A DNA stretch of 64,000 bases from Sclerotiophoma versabilis (Eukaryota; Ascomycota; Dothideomycetes; Pleosporales; Didymellaceae), in the NCBI GenBank assembly GCA_012274445.1, contig JAAROD010000093.1, positions 1,178,001-1,242,000 on the forward strand, in the 5' to 3' direction. Below the pieces are notes generated by a model. That model was not told where the DNA came from. It saw nothing but the letters and a program-made list of their open reading frames with translations, and ran no database searches. Position 1 is the stretch's first letter. The number at the start of each line of letters is the position of its first letter. A program made the position numbers and the translations under genes. Positions 1 to 10,446 of the stretch are shown in pieces.

Positions 1-229
1 GAATGGCAGCAGGGCTGTTGCGGGTTTGGCTGTCCAGAAATTAGCTCCGGGCCGACGGTAGCTTTCGAGATGGCGGCGACTCACCTCGCAGAGCCATTGA
101 GGCCCCGTACCGTGTTGTCGACAGCATGTTGGCGACGGGTATCAAGGAGCGTGTCCGGAGGGAGTGGAGAAGCGGGCGTGGGGTGGCGTTTGGGGAGCGC
201 AGTCGCGATGAAGTCAAGTGCTTCGCCAA
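1..229 (-). CDS. Partial gene, basic N-terminus, possibly mitochondrial
   Basis: The 5' end of a gene that runs off the left edge. Exon 1 (229 down to 85) starts at an ATG and encodes 48 residues rich in Arg, Ser, Thr and Leu with almost no acidic residues, as in a mitochondrial targeting sequence. A GTGAGT donor at 84, a CTAAT branch point and an ACAG acceptor at 30 define a 55-nt intron. Exon 2 then reads on in frame as A-K-P-A-T-A-L-L-P-F to the edge. An in-frame Met at residue 35 is an alternative start. The start lies 169 bp from the oppositely oriented TRAPP gene, so they probably share a promoter region. No domain is visible; the mitochondrial role is only an inference from composition. 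Confidence 0.5.
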
Positions 230-398
230 GCGTCGATTAGCTAGCCGCTTTTAGGCGCCATCTGATAGGTCGAGCAGCTCCCCACCATCGCCCTGTCGGT
301 CTACCCCGGCGAGACTGCATCACCAAACCCGTGATATTCCTAGGGTCCAGTGACAACACTCGCCAATATCCAAGTGCTCTTCCAACAGCTCAGCAAAG

Positions 399-1054
399 AT
401 GGCGGGAACAGTGCCTTCAATCTGCTGCATAGGTTACATCGGCAAACACGTGAGTGCAGCTCCAGGGGCCGTGAACAACTCGGCCTGCGTCTGTACCTTG
501 TTTTGTTTAGCTGACTGCCTCTTCAGAACAATCCATTACACATTTCGCTGTTCCCGGCTGAAGAACGAGCGCCTCTGGAATTTCAGTTTCTCCTCTCTTC
601 ATGTTTGGATATCTTCGAAGCACGTCTACCGTATAAGACAGCAGACCAAGACTTCGGGCTCCTCCAAGCTGTTGATGAGAGGTTAGCCATCTACGGATGG
701 CTTACCAACACTGGCGTCAAGATTGTCATTGTGGTCGACATGGAGGGGAGGCCGGCTACTGCACTGGACAGCAAAGCGGCAACAGCAGTAGGACTACGAG
801 ATGCAGATCTGAAGCCAGTGAGTATGTCTCGTCGTGACAGAGCTCGCAGTGCTGACATTCACCAGGCGTTCAGGGCGTTGCAAACAGCATACATCAAGTT
901 GTTGCGAAATCCATTCTACAACCCAGATGAGCATTCACCAGTCACAGCAAATGCGGAGCATAAGATTGGCTCGACGCAAATCACAAGCCGCAGTTTCATT
1001 CAAGAAGTAAAGCGAATTGCTGAAGCATGGGTGCCCGGCGTGACGAACATCTAA
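399..1054 (+). CDS. tca17: TRAPP complex subunit, TRAPPC2L/Tca17 type (sedlin-like)
   Basis: Three exons (399-449, 527-817, 866-1054) joined in frame give 176 residues. The product belongs to the sedlin/longin-like family; Tca17/TRAPPC2L is a small subunit of the TRAPP tethering complex that acts with the Rab exchange factor at the Golgi. Sequence signs are an N-P-L-H-I strand after the first intron, Y-G-W-L-T-N-T-G-V-K followed by a hydrophobic strand and V-D-M, and the conserved N-P-F-Y-N-P near the C-terminus. It matches TRAPPC2L better than TRAPPC2 (Trs20). It is somewhat longer than yeast or human members because of an insertion rich in Ala and Asp around residues 85-110. Both introns have GTGAGT donors. 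Confidence 0.82.
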
Positions 1055-1311
1055 GCGCCCGTTGTCCCTCATCACGATACCAGATACCAAAGCATGAACG
1101 GCGTTTGGCGTACAGAAAGTTATTTCTTGTATAGACAACAGCAATCGAACTTCAAGATGCTCCAGATCAACTCGCCAAACACCACTCTGGCAGTTCTCGA
1201 TTATCAGATCAAACGCGCTAATGTCCGAATCAGGATTAGATCCCATGCTATCCTGCACCTCGGGCCTTGCAGACCTTCAGCATCAAACATCTTTCCTCTC
1301 ATGTCGCTCAA

Positions 1312-3862
1312 ATGCCTCCCAATGGAACGAGCGTTACGATTACAAACCCTCTGATCCTCTACAGGAGTCTCATAGCGACACAACAAATTCGACCCGATCC
1401 CGGACAGCATCGCCTAGCCTGTATGACGTCTACCATTCGGCAGATGCCAAGACTAAGTACATGGACTGACTGAAAGAACAGTACATCTCCAAACACTCTA
1501 TGATCAGCTCAAAGACTATGAACCCAGTGTAGAGTACTCCAAGCGTCTCAGTCAATTGACTCGAGCTGTTAACGCTGGCCAAGATGTCCCGCCTCCGCCA
1601 TCCACTGCTGCTGCCGGGCTGGGCAGCTTTGACCGGAGCTGGATATGGAAGGCCCTTGTAAACCAGAAAGAGCAGCGTGACTCAAGGGCATTGACCCGCG
1701 TTTTGACCGATCACGATCAAGCCATGGCCCTTCAGAGTCCGAAGGGCCTTATGCTTCATGGCGAAGTTGGCACCGGAAAGTCCATGCTTATCGATCTGTT
1801 TCAGGAATGCTTACCAACCCGCAAGAAGAAGCGTTGGCACTTTGACACATTCATGTTGCACACTATCTCCCGTTTGGAACAGCTTCGCAAGTCTCGTGCG
1901 CTTACGCGGACCGCCGATGGCCAAGATGAGTACTCGCTGCTGCTTGTAGCACGAGATCTCATTGAAACAAGTCCTATCTTGTTTCTCGATGAATTTCAGT
2001 TTCCGGACCGCGTAGCAAGTAAGATCCTGTCGAATTTGATGACGAGCTTTTTCCAGCTTGGTGGTGTCTTGATAGCGACCAGCAACCGCATGCCAGATGA
2101 GCTGGCTAAGGCTGCGGGCGTTGAGTTTGCCAGACCAGCTCCAGGGGGGGCATTCAGCAAGCTTGGATGGGCAAACCGTATGGCTGGGTTGCAGGCAAAG
2201 AATGATGGGGCTGGGCAGAAGGGCGAATTTTTCCAGTTCCTCGAGCTGCTGAAGGCGAGATGTGAGGTTTGGGAGATGGAAGGCAAGAAGGATTATCGGA
2301 AACTCGAGCTCGAAGAGGATGGAGGTGTTCGGACGTCAAAGTCTGCATCTGACGCCGTTTCGATCGCATCTGCAGGTTTGCCAGCTGGAACGACGAGCGA
2401 ATCCGAGACTGCGGATTCCGCACCAACAACCGAGGTCACACTCCCTAAGAATTATCTCATCCAACCCAACACTGTCGAGGAAATGACCGAGTTTGCAGAG
2501 TCCTTCAATTCTCTGATTGAGCGCGCCACCTCACACGCCTACCCCATCCCGTGGGAGCCCGCGACCTTGACTGTGTATGGCCGGCGCGTCGACGTCCCTG
2601 CTCAACACAACGGCGTAGCCTTCTTCACTTTTGAAGAACTGTGCGGCGCGGTCCTCGGTCCCGCAGACTACGTCTCTCTTGCCTCGACGTACCACACCTT
2701 CATCCTGACCGACGTCCCTGTCCTCACATTCCAGCGCAAGCACGAAGCCCGGCGGATGATCACACTCCTCGACGCCTTGTACGAAGCGCGCTGCCGCCTG
2801 CTTATCACCGCTACCGCCGGGCCCGACGACGTCTTCTTCCCAGCACCAAAGGGCGTAGAAGGGAGTGAGGAGCTTGTCGGCGACGCTGTTTACCCTGAGA
2901 CGTACTCTGAGATTCATCAAGACCTCACCAGCCCGTTCCGACCCAATGTGTCGAGCTACGGCACGAACACGCGCGCAATGCCCGACGACGCGCTCGAAGA
3001 CGACCCGCCGAATCGGGCGCGCAGGATGGCGGGGCTCAGCGAGTCGGACTACGGCGACGAAGAATCGCGGACCCGCGCAGCGATGGAGGACAGCAAGAAG
3101 CCCAACTTTGCTAACCTCCGCGGTCTGACGGGCGAAGACGAGGTGTTCGCCGTGAAGCGCGCGCAGAGCCGCATCTGGGAGATGTGTTCGGCGCGGTGGT
3201 GGAGCAAGAGCGCTGCGTCGCCGTCAGTAGACGGCGATGTAGCAAGCCAAGGGTGGTGGCGGCCGTTGAGCAAGGAGAGCCGGCACTGGGAACGCCCTGC
3301 CACGGTCTCGGAGATGGCAGCTACCCCAGCATCCCCCAGCCCGCTGGCAACCAAGGTCCCGCCCAACACGGCCATTCTCCCCCCATTCTCATCCACGTCC
3401 TCGTCTGACGTCCGACTCGTTGACGAGTCTCTACCCGTTGAGCGAGAGAAGGCCATTCGACCCAAGCAAGCGTACGAATCCACGGCTGGCACGCCCAAAG
3501 ACAACGAGGTCTTCAGCGACGAGGAGATGGAGAAGATGTTCCGCCACGGGGCAAGCCCGTTCCGAACCACGGCCGATCCGCCGCCCAAGTTCAGCGAGGT
3601 GCATGCGTGGGGGGTGACGAGGTGGGGAAAGAAAGCAGGGGCATGGGGCAAGGGAGTTGAGGGGTTGAAGGAGAGGAGAAGGGACGGTGATGGTGGTGGT
3701 GGTGGTGGTGGTGGTGGTGATGGTGATGGCGGGGAGGTGGAGAGGAAGTTTGAACAAGAGGTGGCAGATGATGTGAGGGAGGAGGCGGGGAAGAGTGGGC
3801 AGAAGGCCGAGGCGGGTGCGAAGACGAGTACGGGGGAGAGGGTGCCGTGGACGCCGAGCTGA
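1312..3862 (+). CDS. afg1: AFG1/LACE1-type mitochondrial AAA ATPase
   Basis: Exons 1312-1420 and 1482-3862 encode about 829 residues. Afg1 is a mitochondrial ATPase linked to turnover and quality control of inner-membrane proteins. The Walker A motif G-E-V-G-T-G-K-S lies at about residues 130-137 and Walker B I-L-F-L-D-E-F at about 202-208. The N-terminal block N-P-L-I-L-Y-R-S-L-I, then P-D-P-G-Q-H-R-L-A, is typical of fungal Afg1 and is rebuilt only when the 61-nt intron is removed. Start at 1312 fits relatives; an in-frame ATG at 1267 would add 15 residues. The protein is longer than yeast Afg1, with a low-complexity C-terminal extension that includes a run of 9 Gly codons. It is convergent with the ornithine carbamoyltransferase gene, and its last codons are duplicated downstream. 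Confidence 0.88.
3690..3730 (+). repeat. GGT trinucleotide tract in afg1 coding sequence
   Basis: Repeated GGT, interrupted by GAT, codes for a Gly run with Asp in the C-terminal extension of Afg1. It is a microsatellite inside an exon and so probably varies in length between strains. Confidence 0.85.
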
Positions 3863-4203
3863 AACAGGTAGGGAGTGTAGATTAGATATAGATGTAGATA
3901 TATACTATATTAGACGCTAAACTTGTTGCTTTGCTATATTTTTTATCTATTGTATACTCTTCTTAAACTACAGATTCAGTTACTAGATATACTCTTACTA
4001 ATAATAATAATAATAATAGCCTTAAGAGTACTATAGATGCTAAGCTGAGTTAGATAGAGAGTGCAGATTAGATATAGATATAGATATACACTATATTAGA
4101 CGCTAAACTCGTCGCTTTGCTACCTTTTTTGTCTATAACCATGCACTACTCGAACCACGGATCAAGTCACTGGATGTTGCCCTTGTTGACGACAAAGGCC
4201 TCG
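3838..4203. repeat. 186-bp tandem duplication with C-to-T/G-to-A decay
   Basis: Two copies lie head to tail with a constant offset of 186 nt. Copy 1 runs from about 3838 to 4022 and copy 2 from about 4024 to 4203. Landmarks: the afg1 stop TGA at 3860 matches TGA at 4046, and the exact block TAGACGCTAA at 3911 recurs at 4097. The unit holds the end of afg1, the spacer and about the last 15 codons of the carbamoyltransferase gene. In copy 2 the afg1 end has diverged by G-to-A and C-to-T only for about 20 bases. In copy 1 the carbamoyltransferase end has diverged mainly by the same changes and grades into a TAA repeat. The outer, coding copies are intact. Confidence 0.85.
3999..4018. repeat. (TAA)n microsatellite
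   Basis: Six to seven TAA units sit at the decayed inner end of copy 1 of the tandem duplication. The position matches coding bases of the carbamoyltransferase copy, so the repeat probably grew from mutated coding sequence. Confidence 0.8.
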
Positions 4204-5314
4204 AGCACGGCCAGGGCGGACCAGAGCCTGTTCTCGGCCTCGCGGAAGACGACGGAGCGCGGGCCGTAAAAGACGTCGTCGCTGACCTCCTCTGGATGGC
4301 GCGGCAGACAGTGCATAAACTCCCACTTGTCCTTTGCGCCCGCGCGCTTGGCCAGCTCGGAAGTGATCTGGAAGCCGTCAAAGGCCTTCAGGCGCCGTGC
4401 TGCCTCGTCCTCCTGGCCCATGGACACCCAGGTGTCGGTGACGAGCATGTCGGCGTTCTTGGCGGCCTCCTCGGGCACGGTGGTCTCGAGGAGCTTGCCC
4501 GGGTGGGGGGCGGTCTGGGCGGCGTGGCTGATAACGTCGCGCATCGACTGCGGGATCTCGTAGCCGCGGGGGGTGGCGACGCTGATGTCGATGCCCAGCT
4601 TGACGCAGCCGATGGCCAGGTCGAAGAGCACGTTGTTGGCGTCGCCGATCCAGGCGACCTTGAGGCCCTCGAGGCCGAGCGAGGCGGTCGAGGCGGAGGG
4701 GTGCGACTCGGTGATGGTGAGCAGGTCGGCGATGATCTGCATGGGGTGGTACAGGTCGGAGAGGGCGTTGATGACGGGGACGGACGAGTGCTTGGCGAGG
4801 TCGGCAACGTCGCTGTGGGGGCCGACGCGGGCGACGATGGCGGCGGTCATGGAGGAGAGGACGAGCGAGGTGTCGTAGAGCGACTCGTTGACCTGCGGCG
4901 CGTCAGCACGGGCGGGAGGGCGGCGGGGGGCGCGGAGCGTACGCCCAGCTGGATGTCCTCCTTGCCCAGGAACATGGGGGCGGCGCCCAGGGCTGCAATG
5001 GCGCCCTCGGTCGAGACGCGGGTGCGGGTGCTGCGCTTGCTGAAGGTCATGGCGACGGTGCGGCCGGCGAGCGACTGGCGCAGGCTGTGGGGGACCTCGC
5101 CCGTCGACTTGATGCTCTGCTTGTGGGCGTCGGCATTGCGGACGAGCGTCGTCAGCTCGGCGGGCGTGAGGTCGGCAATGGACAGCAGGTGGCGCGGCGC
5201 AAAGGGCGAGGTTTGGGTGCGCGACGAGGGAATGTACGTGGACAGGCTGTAGCTGCGCGAGCGGAGCGGGTGCAGGCCGCGCACAGCCGTGCACGCGGGG
5301 CGGAGGGCGAGCAT
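4167..5314 (-). CDS. argB: Ornithine carbamoyltransferase, mitochondrial
   Basis: Exons 5314-4943 and 4892-4167, separated by a 50-nt GTACGC...GCAG intron, encode 365 residues. The enzyme makes citrulline from carbamoyl phosphate and ornithine in the arginine pathway, in the mitochondrial matrix in fungi. The carbamoyl-phosphate motif S-T-R-T-R is at residues 95-99, D-T-W-V-S-M-G lies in the second domain, and the ornithine-loop H-C-L-P is at about 318-321. Residues 1-30 are Arg/Ser rich and fit a matrix-targeting sequence. The length is normal for the family. The gene is convergent with afg1, and its last codons are repeated in degraded form beyond its stop. A G-rich tract lies just upstream of the start. 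Confidence 0.96.
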
Positions 5315-5375
5315 GGCGGCCAATGGGGGCGGTGCAGCTTCGGGGGGAGGAGGAGAGCGCGGCGAGCGGAGGGGC

Positions 5376-5427
5376 GGAGGGCAGGAGGGGAGGAGGGGGA
5401 GGAGGGGGAGGAGGGGGAGGAGGAGGG
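5376..5427. repeat. G-rich tandem tract upstream of argB
   Basis: Repeated GGAGGGG units on the + strand, a C/T tract on the argB sense strand, lie about 60-110 nt upstream of the argB ATG. This is probably promoter or 5' leader. Pyrimidine-rich tracts are common in fungal promoters; the G-runs could also form a quadruplex. Confidence 0.7.
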
Positions 5428-5736
5428 TGAAGGCAGTCTGGCAGACGGTAGAGTCACAGCGCGCGCCGGTCTGTGGCACCCGGCGGGCGTTTTTCTGGCC
5501 GAGTCAGGGGAATCCGGGGTAGCGCGGTGCTGCGGCAGGCCCAGCGATAAGCGCACTGATTGGCGTGGCTGGGCGGGAGCGGCGAACGACAGACGTCAGG
5601 ACTGCCCCGTCCGAGCAACGTCGCGGTCGCCAGCCGCCTCGACCACGCCTCCTCGATTGCACCCGCTGCTGCCCGCCTCCAGCGCATGCACACCTGCGTC
5701 CTTGTCGCACCGCCCCACCACCTCCCACTCACCACC

Positions 5737-8493
5737 ATGGACACGCCCGACGGCCCGTGGGGCTCGACCCGCACGCCGAGCTCGCGCCCGACCTCCCAGA
5801 AGTCGACCCGCTCCTCGCGCTCGCGGCAGTCGCAGGCCTCGAGCCGCACCACCGAGGAGACGCCGCTGCTCGTCAACGGGGACCGCCGCGGCGAGGGCGA
5901 CGATGAGCAGCACTCCCCCGCCCAGACCCGCCTGCTGCGCTCGCTGAGCGCCTCGTCCGCCGGCGGCAAGGCGCCCGCGTGGAAGCGCAGATGGCCCAGC
6001 ATCCTCGCCCTCGTCGTCTTGTGCCTGCTCGCCCTCGCCATCATGTTCGGCTTCCTGGCCAGCGAGGGCATCGAGGAGTACGCCATGCAGGCCGCCGACT
6101 TCAGGCCCACCAGGCTGGCCCTCGACGGCCTGACCGACCACGGCGCCCGCGTCCAGATCGAGGCCGACTTCACCATGGACGCCGCCAGGGTGAAGAAGCA
6201 GAGCGTGCGCAACATCGGCCGCTTTGGCACCTGGTTCGCCCGCGAAGCCGAGACGGGCCCCATGGACGCTGAGGTCTACCTGCCCGAGTATGGCCATGTT
6301 CTGCTTGGCACAGCCCGCATCCCCGGCGTCAAGGTCAACATCAGGAACGGCCACACCACGCATATCTCTCTGCTGGCCATCGTGGAGCCAGGCTCGCCCG
6401 AAGGCATCCGCAGTCTCGCCCACGACTACATTGATGGCCGGCTCAAGCAGATTCGCCTGCGTGCCAAGGCTGAAGTCCCCGTCCGGTCTGGCATCATCAA
6501 CCTCGGCAAGCAGACTGTCGAGCAGACCATGCTCTTCCACAGCGGCGATGTTCCGGCGCTGCCCAAGTACAACATCACCAAGCTCAACCTCCGAGAAGCG
6601 AACCACGGACGCAAAGGACTGGGTGCCGACGCTTCGATTCTTGTCAAGAACACCTTCCCTCCCGTCTCACTCGACGTCCCCGCTGTCGCTGTAGATGTGC
6701 TGATCGACGGCTGCTCGCCTTCAGACAAGCACCTCAAGGTGGGCACCGCCGAGACCCCCGAGCTGCACATCAGGCCCCAGACCGACATCAACGTCAACGT
6801 CACAGGCAATGTCGAGAAGCTTGCCGATCCTCTGACCGACGTCTGTCCCAACTCAGCCAAGTCGCCTCTCGACGCTTTCATCGGCGACTACATGAAGGGA
6901 GAGGATGCCACCATCTACATCAACTGCTGCAGGTTCCCCGACCCGGCGACCCCCGACTGGGCCCGCGATCTGCTAAAGGACATCACCGTTCCCGTTCCTT
7001 TTGCCGGCAAGGAGATGGGCAACATGATCAAGAACTTTTCCATGGCCAACATGCACTTCTCCCTCCCGAGTCCTTGGGCTGAGCCGGGCACGCCTGAATC
7101 GAACCCGACAATCTCGGCAACCGTCAAGGTCGACATTGGGCTTCCCAACGAGATGAACTTCCCATTGGACGTCAACCAGATCAAGGCAGACGCCGACATC
7201 TTCTACAAGAAGAAGCTGCTCGGGAAGATGAAGCTTGACAAGTGGCAGCACGCCAACTCGACAAGGATGGAAGGCCATGGCCAGGAAGGCCCTTCTCTGC
7301 TGGTTCAGTCGGAGATCGAAAAGGCGCCCATCGAGATTCAGGACGATGATCTGTTCAGCGAGGTCGTGCAGGCTCTCATTTTCGGTGGAAAGCCAATCAA
7401 CATGGACATGAAGGCAACCGTTGGCGTCGGCGTTGACACACCCATGGGCAAGCTTGCCATCCGAGGCATCCCCGCCGAGGGTACTGTGCCTGTCAAACGT
7501 TAGTGACCTAGTTCGTAGTCCTTGCGTTTCGCTCATCTGACAATGGCTAACCTCTGTGGTCCAGCGATCCGCGGCGGCAAAGAGCACAACGGCACAGATG
7601 ACGGCAAATCGCCCATGGAGCGCTTGAACTTGAAGGTCGGTGACATGGCCATTGTGGATACATCGCCCACCTCGATTACCCTTCAGATCAAGTCCAACTT
7701 CACGAACCCTACAAACTACACCGCAACTATCCCGTACTTCAACATCAACGTTCTTGTAAACGGAACACTTATCGGATCAGCTACAGTCGAAAACAGCACT
7801 GTCCATCCCGGCAATAACTCTGGCACCGTCGTCACCGTGCTCTGGGATCCTTACAACTATGGTGGCGCCAAGGGCAAGGAAGTTGGCGCAGAGTGGCTGT
7901 CACAGTTCATCTCAGGTATGCCTTAACTGCTCCCGTCCTCTCTTCCAAGATTGACACTCTCAACAGGCTTCAACACTTCTTTGACAATGCAAGCTCACAA
8001 CGGCACTATCCCCTCTCAACCAGCCCTTGGCCACCTCCTCTCACAGTTCCCCATCACCGTCCCCGCACCACACATGTCGACCGACGACCCAGACGATGGC
8101 GATGACACACCACCCAGCGACGGAAAGAACACACACTTTATCCGCAGCGCCACTATGCACATCCTCTCTTCCACCGCCTTATTCACGCTCTTCTCACCCT
8201 TCAAATCAACAACCATGTACCTGACCAGCCTCAACGCCACCGCTTTCTACGAAGGCCACGATGCTGGCAAGATACTGTACGACCTCCCCTTCGCCGTTCC
8301 TCCCGGCCTGTCGGAAAGCCCGCGCCTGCCGGTTGACTGGAGCTTTGGCAGCCTGGGGTACGAAGCGATCAAGAAGGCGCTCGGCGGCCAGTTGAAGCTC
8401 AACGCTTTTGCCATTGTCGGCGTCAGGATAGGAGAGTGGCGGGAGACCATCTGGTACAAGGGAGGCAAGATCGGTGCGAATGTGCGGTTGTAG
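5737..8493 (+). CDS. Single-pass vacuolar membrane protein, DUF3712/Tag1 type
   Basis: Exons 5737-7498, 7565-7915 and 7967-8493 encode about 879 residues. A Ser/Arg-rich cytosolic N-terminus is followed by one membrane segment at about residues 87-108 and a long lumenal region rich in N-glycosylation sites (several N-x-T/S). The lumenal part looks like repeated LEA-type beta domains, as in DUF3712 proteins. Yeast Tag1 (YLR173W), a vacuolar protein that helps end autophagy, is the characterised relative I recall. An acidic dileucine signal E-E-T-P-L-L at residues 40-45 fits AP-3 sorting to the vacuole. The family is sometimes labelled a pre-rRNA processing protein, which I see no reason to believe here. 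The start was chosen at the ATG with a CACCACC context. It is divergent from argB. Confidence 0.75.
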
Positions 8494-8890
8494 CCTCACC
8501 CCGATGAAGTCGGCCTGGGCTTGATTCGAGCGTGTATATATAGCGTCAGTACATGATACGGTTATGATTATAATTACGCTTGGAGGCGTTGGGTGTTGGT
8601 CTCAGTGTTAATAGGATTATCATTTTCTTTCTTCTTTCTCAAATAGTGTTCATACCTATCAATCTGTATGCATAAGCAATAATATATCCTCGTATCTTCT
8701 CATCCTTTGTAAGAAGTAAGATAATTATGTTCACGCCGACTCTCCAAGTGCGAATCTGGATGAGATGGTGGAAGGGAGGGAGATGTTTGCAGGTGTCAGA
8801 TCTGTGTTAATCTGCTTACGTCGTCGGTGATACTCCATTAATAGACTGCCATCAAACATTACACATTACATACATCACCACTGCACATCA
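8494..8890. other. Intergenic, convergent 3' region
   Basis: AT-rich spacer between two converging genes. It holds only likely polyadenylation-type A/T stretches; I see no coding or RNA gene. Confidence 0.6.
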
Positions 8891-9751
8891 CTACCCCAGT
8901 AACCCGAAAAATGCCTGGTTCCGTCTTGCGCCTGAACTGACTGTCGCAGCCGCTCCGGCAGCACTTGTCCTTGCTGCAGACCTAGTGCTCGACCCGGCGC
9001 TCGTCCCAGCACTGACACTGGCACCGGACGAACCCTCCGCATCCTCCTCAGCTCCAAAGACACTTATGCGCTGCGTCCCTCCACACATGGTCTTCGCATC
9101 CCCAGCACAGGGCGTATTGCACTCCTTCTGATCCTCCGCCAACGTCCCATTATTCCTGTCGCCGCACCAGCACTCATCACCACCTTTCACGCCAGCCATC
9201 TTATACTGCACATGAAAGCACTTCTCCTTGCAACTAGCAATCGTCTCCTTGTCGTCCCGCGGATAGCGCATATCGAGAATAAACTCCCTCACCTCGTTCT
9301 CGCCATCATTCCAGTTATCAACATAGCACCCCATTTCCTTCCACGACTCAGGCGACGGCACGGGGGTAGGCGTGCTAGCCGTGCTGGTCATCGCACCGCT
9401 CTTGGTCACAGGAATCGTCCAGCCCGCAGCATCCGTGGTCAGAGACGCCAGCTGCATGCCTCCCGAGAGCGTCGTCCAGTACACGGTGTTGTCATATTCT
9501 TCGTTTGTCGCGACGCAGTACGACGTGTAGTTGAACCATGGCTTGCAGTCCAGTCCGACGGAGGGGTTCCACGCATGGAAGACCTCTGGCGTCAGGCTGA
9601 AGGATCGCCGCGTCTCTTCGCACGTGTCGACAGAAGCATCGTCGATGTCGACCCAGTCAGCGCAGTCACTTGTCGTGCGCGTATCGTATTGCAAGTTTTG
9701 AGCTAGCACGTGCTGCGCGAGTGCGAGCGGGAAGAGCGTGGCGATCTTCAT
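8891..9751 (-). CDS. Secreted WSC-domain protein
   Basis: A single exon of 286 residues. Residues 1-17 form a signal peptide. Residues 28-85 carry a Cys/Trp pattern (C-x2-W, D-T-C, H-x-W-N-P, C-x-Y) that resembles a fungal LysM-type module. A WSC domain spans about 137-232 with eight Cys residues, including C-W-C-G-D and C-G-G near its end. The tail is Ser/Ala/Thr rich and ends in a short hydrophobic stretch, too weak to be sure of a GPI signal. WSC domains bind cell-wall polysaccharides, so a wall or extracellular role is likely. No strong transmembrane segment follows the WSC domain, unlike yeast Wsc sensors, so I infer a wall-bound or secreted protein rather than a stress sensor. Confidence 0.85.
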   Translation of the reverse strand: MKIATLFPLALAQHVLAQNLQYDTRTTSDCADWVDIDDASVDTCEETRRSFSLTPEVFHAWNPSVGLDCKPWFNYTSYCVATNEEYDNTVYWTTLSGGMQLASLTTDAAGWTIPVTKSGAMTSTASTPTPVPSPESWKEMGCYVDNWNDGENEVREFILDMRYPRDDKETIASCKEKCFHVQYKMAGVKGGDECWCGDRNNGTLAEDQKECNTPCAGDAKTMCGGTQRISVFGAEEDAEGSSGASVSAGTSAGSSTRSAARTSAAGAAATVSSGARRNQAFFGLLG

Positions 9752-10446
9752 AGTCGGCAGTCGATGACAACTAAGAGAACGAAGAAATACAAAAAACACT
9801 GCGTTGTGAGAGTATAACAAAATAAAGAGTGAATATCCCAACACAAAAGTATATCGTCGCGCCTCCGTGTGACGCTCTTGCTTTTCGACTTTGGACAAAG
9901 GGGCAGAAACAAAAGACGAGTTGCGCACCAGAAAATCCTCGGCCTGGGGCTGGCTCGTGTTATTCTTTTCTCTCCAGCCCTTTTTCCACAACTTGTAATC
10001 TCGCCTATCGTGTTGCAATGGCCCCAAAGCAGGGCGCCGTACCGCGCCCACTCAGGAAGGTGGAGACTTTGGTGGCGCGGTGAACTCCTAATAACACACC
10101 CCGTTAGCCTTTGTGCGCGCTAGCGCGTGCCTCTGAGTTGGGTAGCTACTAATTCGCCGCGCTCTGTGTACGGACTTGTTGTTTTCAACTTTGTCTAAGC
10201 GTGTAGTCTTGGTGAGCTTGGTGGTTCTTTGTGTGCCTTCCTTGAGCGGGCGTTTTCTGTTCTGCGACATTTCATCCGCAAGCAAGAGTATCGATGTTCG
10301 GAGCGCAAAGTTCATAACGCAGTGCTCGTGGTGTGAGGTGTTGGCCTGCTATTCTCACGTGTCCGCGACAGAGGGCGAGATGGCGGCTGCATAGATTGGA
10401 ATCTCGGGGAATAGTCAGAACCATTGCTTGTCTAGGATTCGGCGAG
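9752..10446. other. Intergenic, promoter side of the WSC gene
   Basis: The first 300 bases are the likely promoter and leader of the WSC gene. The rest holds only short open frames without codon-level or splice support. Confidence 0.5.

Noticed and set aside
4296..5252. 318-codon open frame opposite argB
   Set aside because: Gly/Asp/Val-rich low-complexity antisense of a certain gene.
5596..6606. 336-codon minus-strand open frame under the Tag1-type gene
   Set aside because: Antisense shadow of a gene with domain support.
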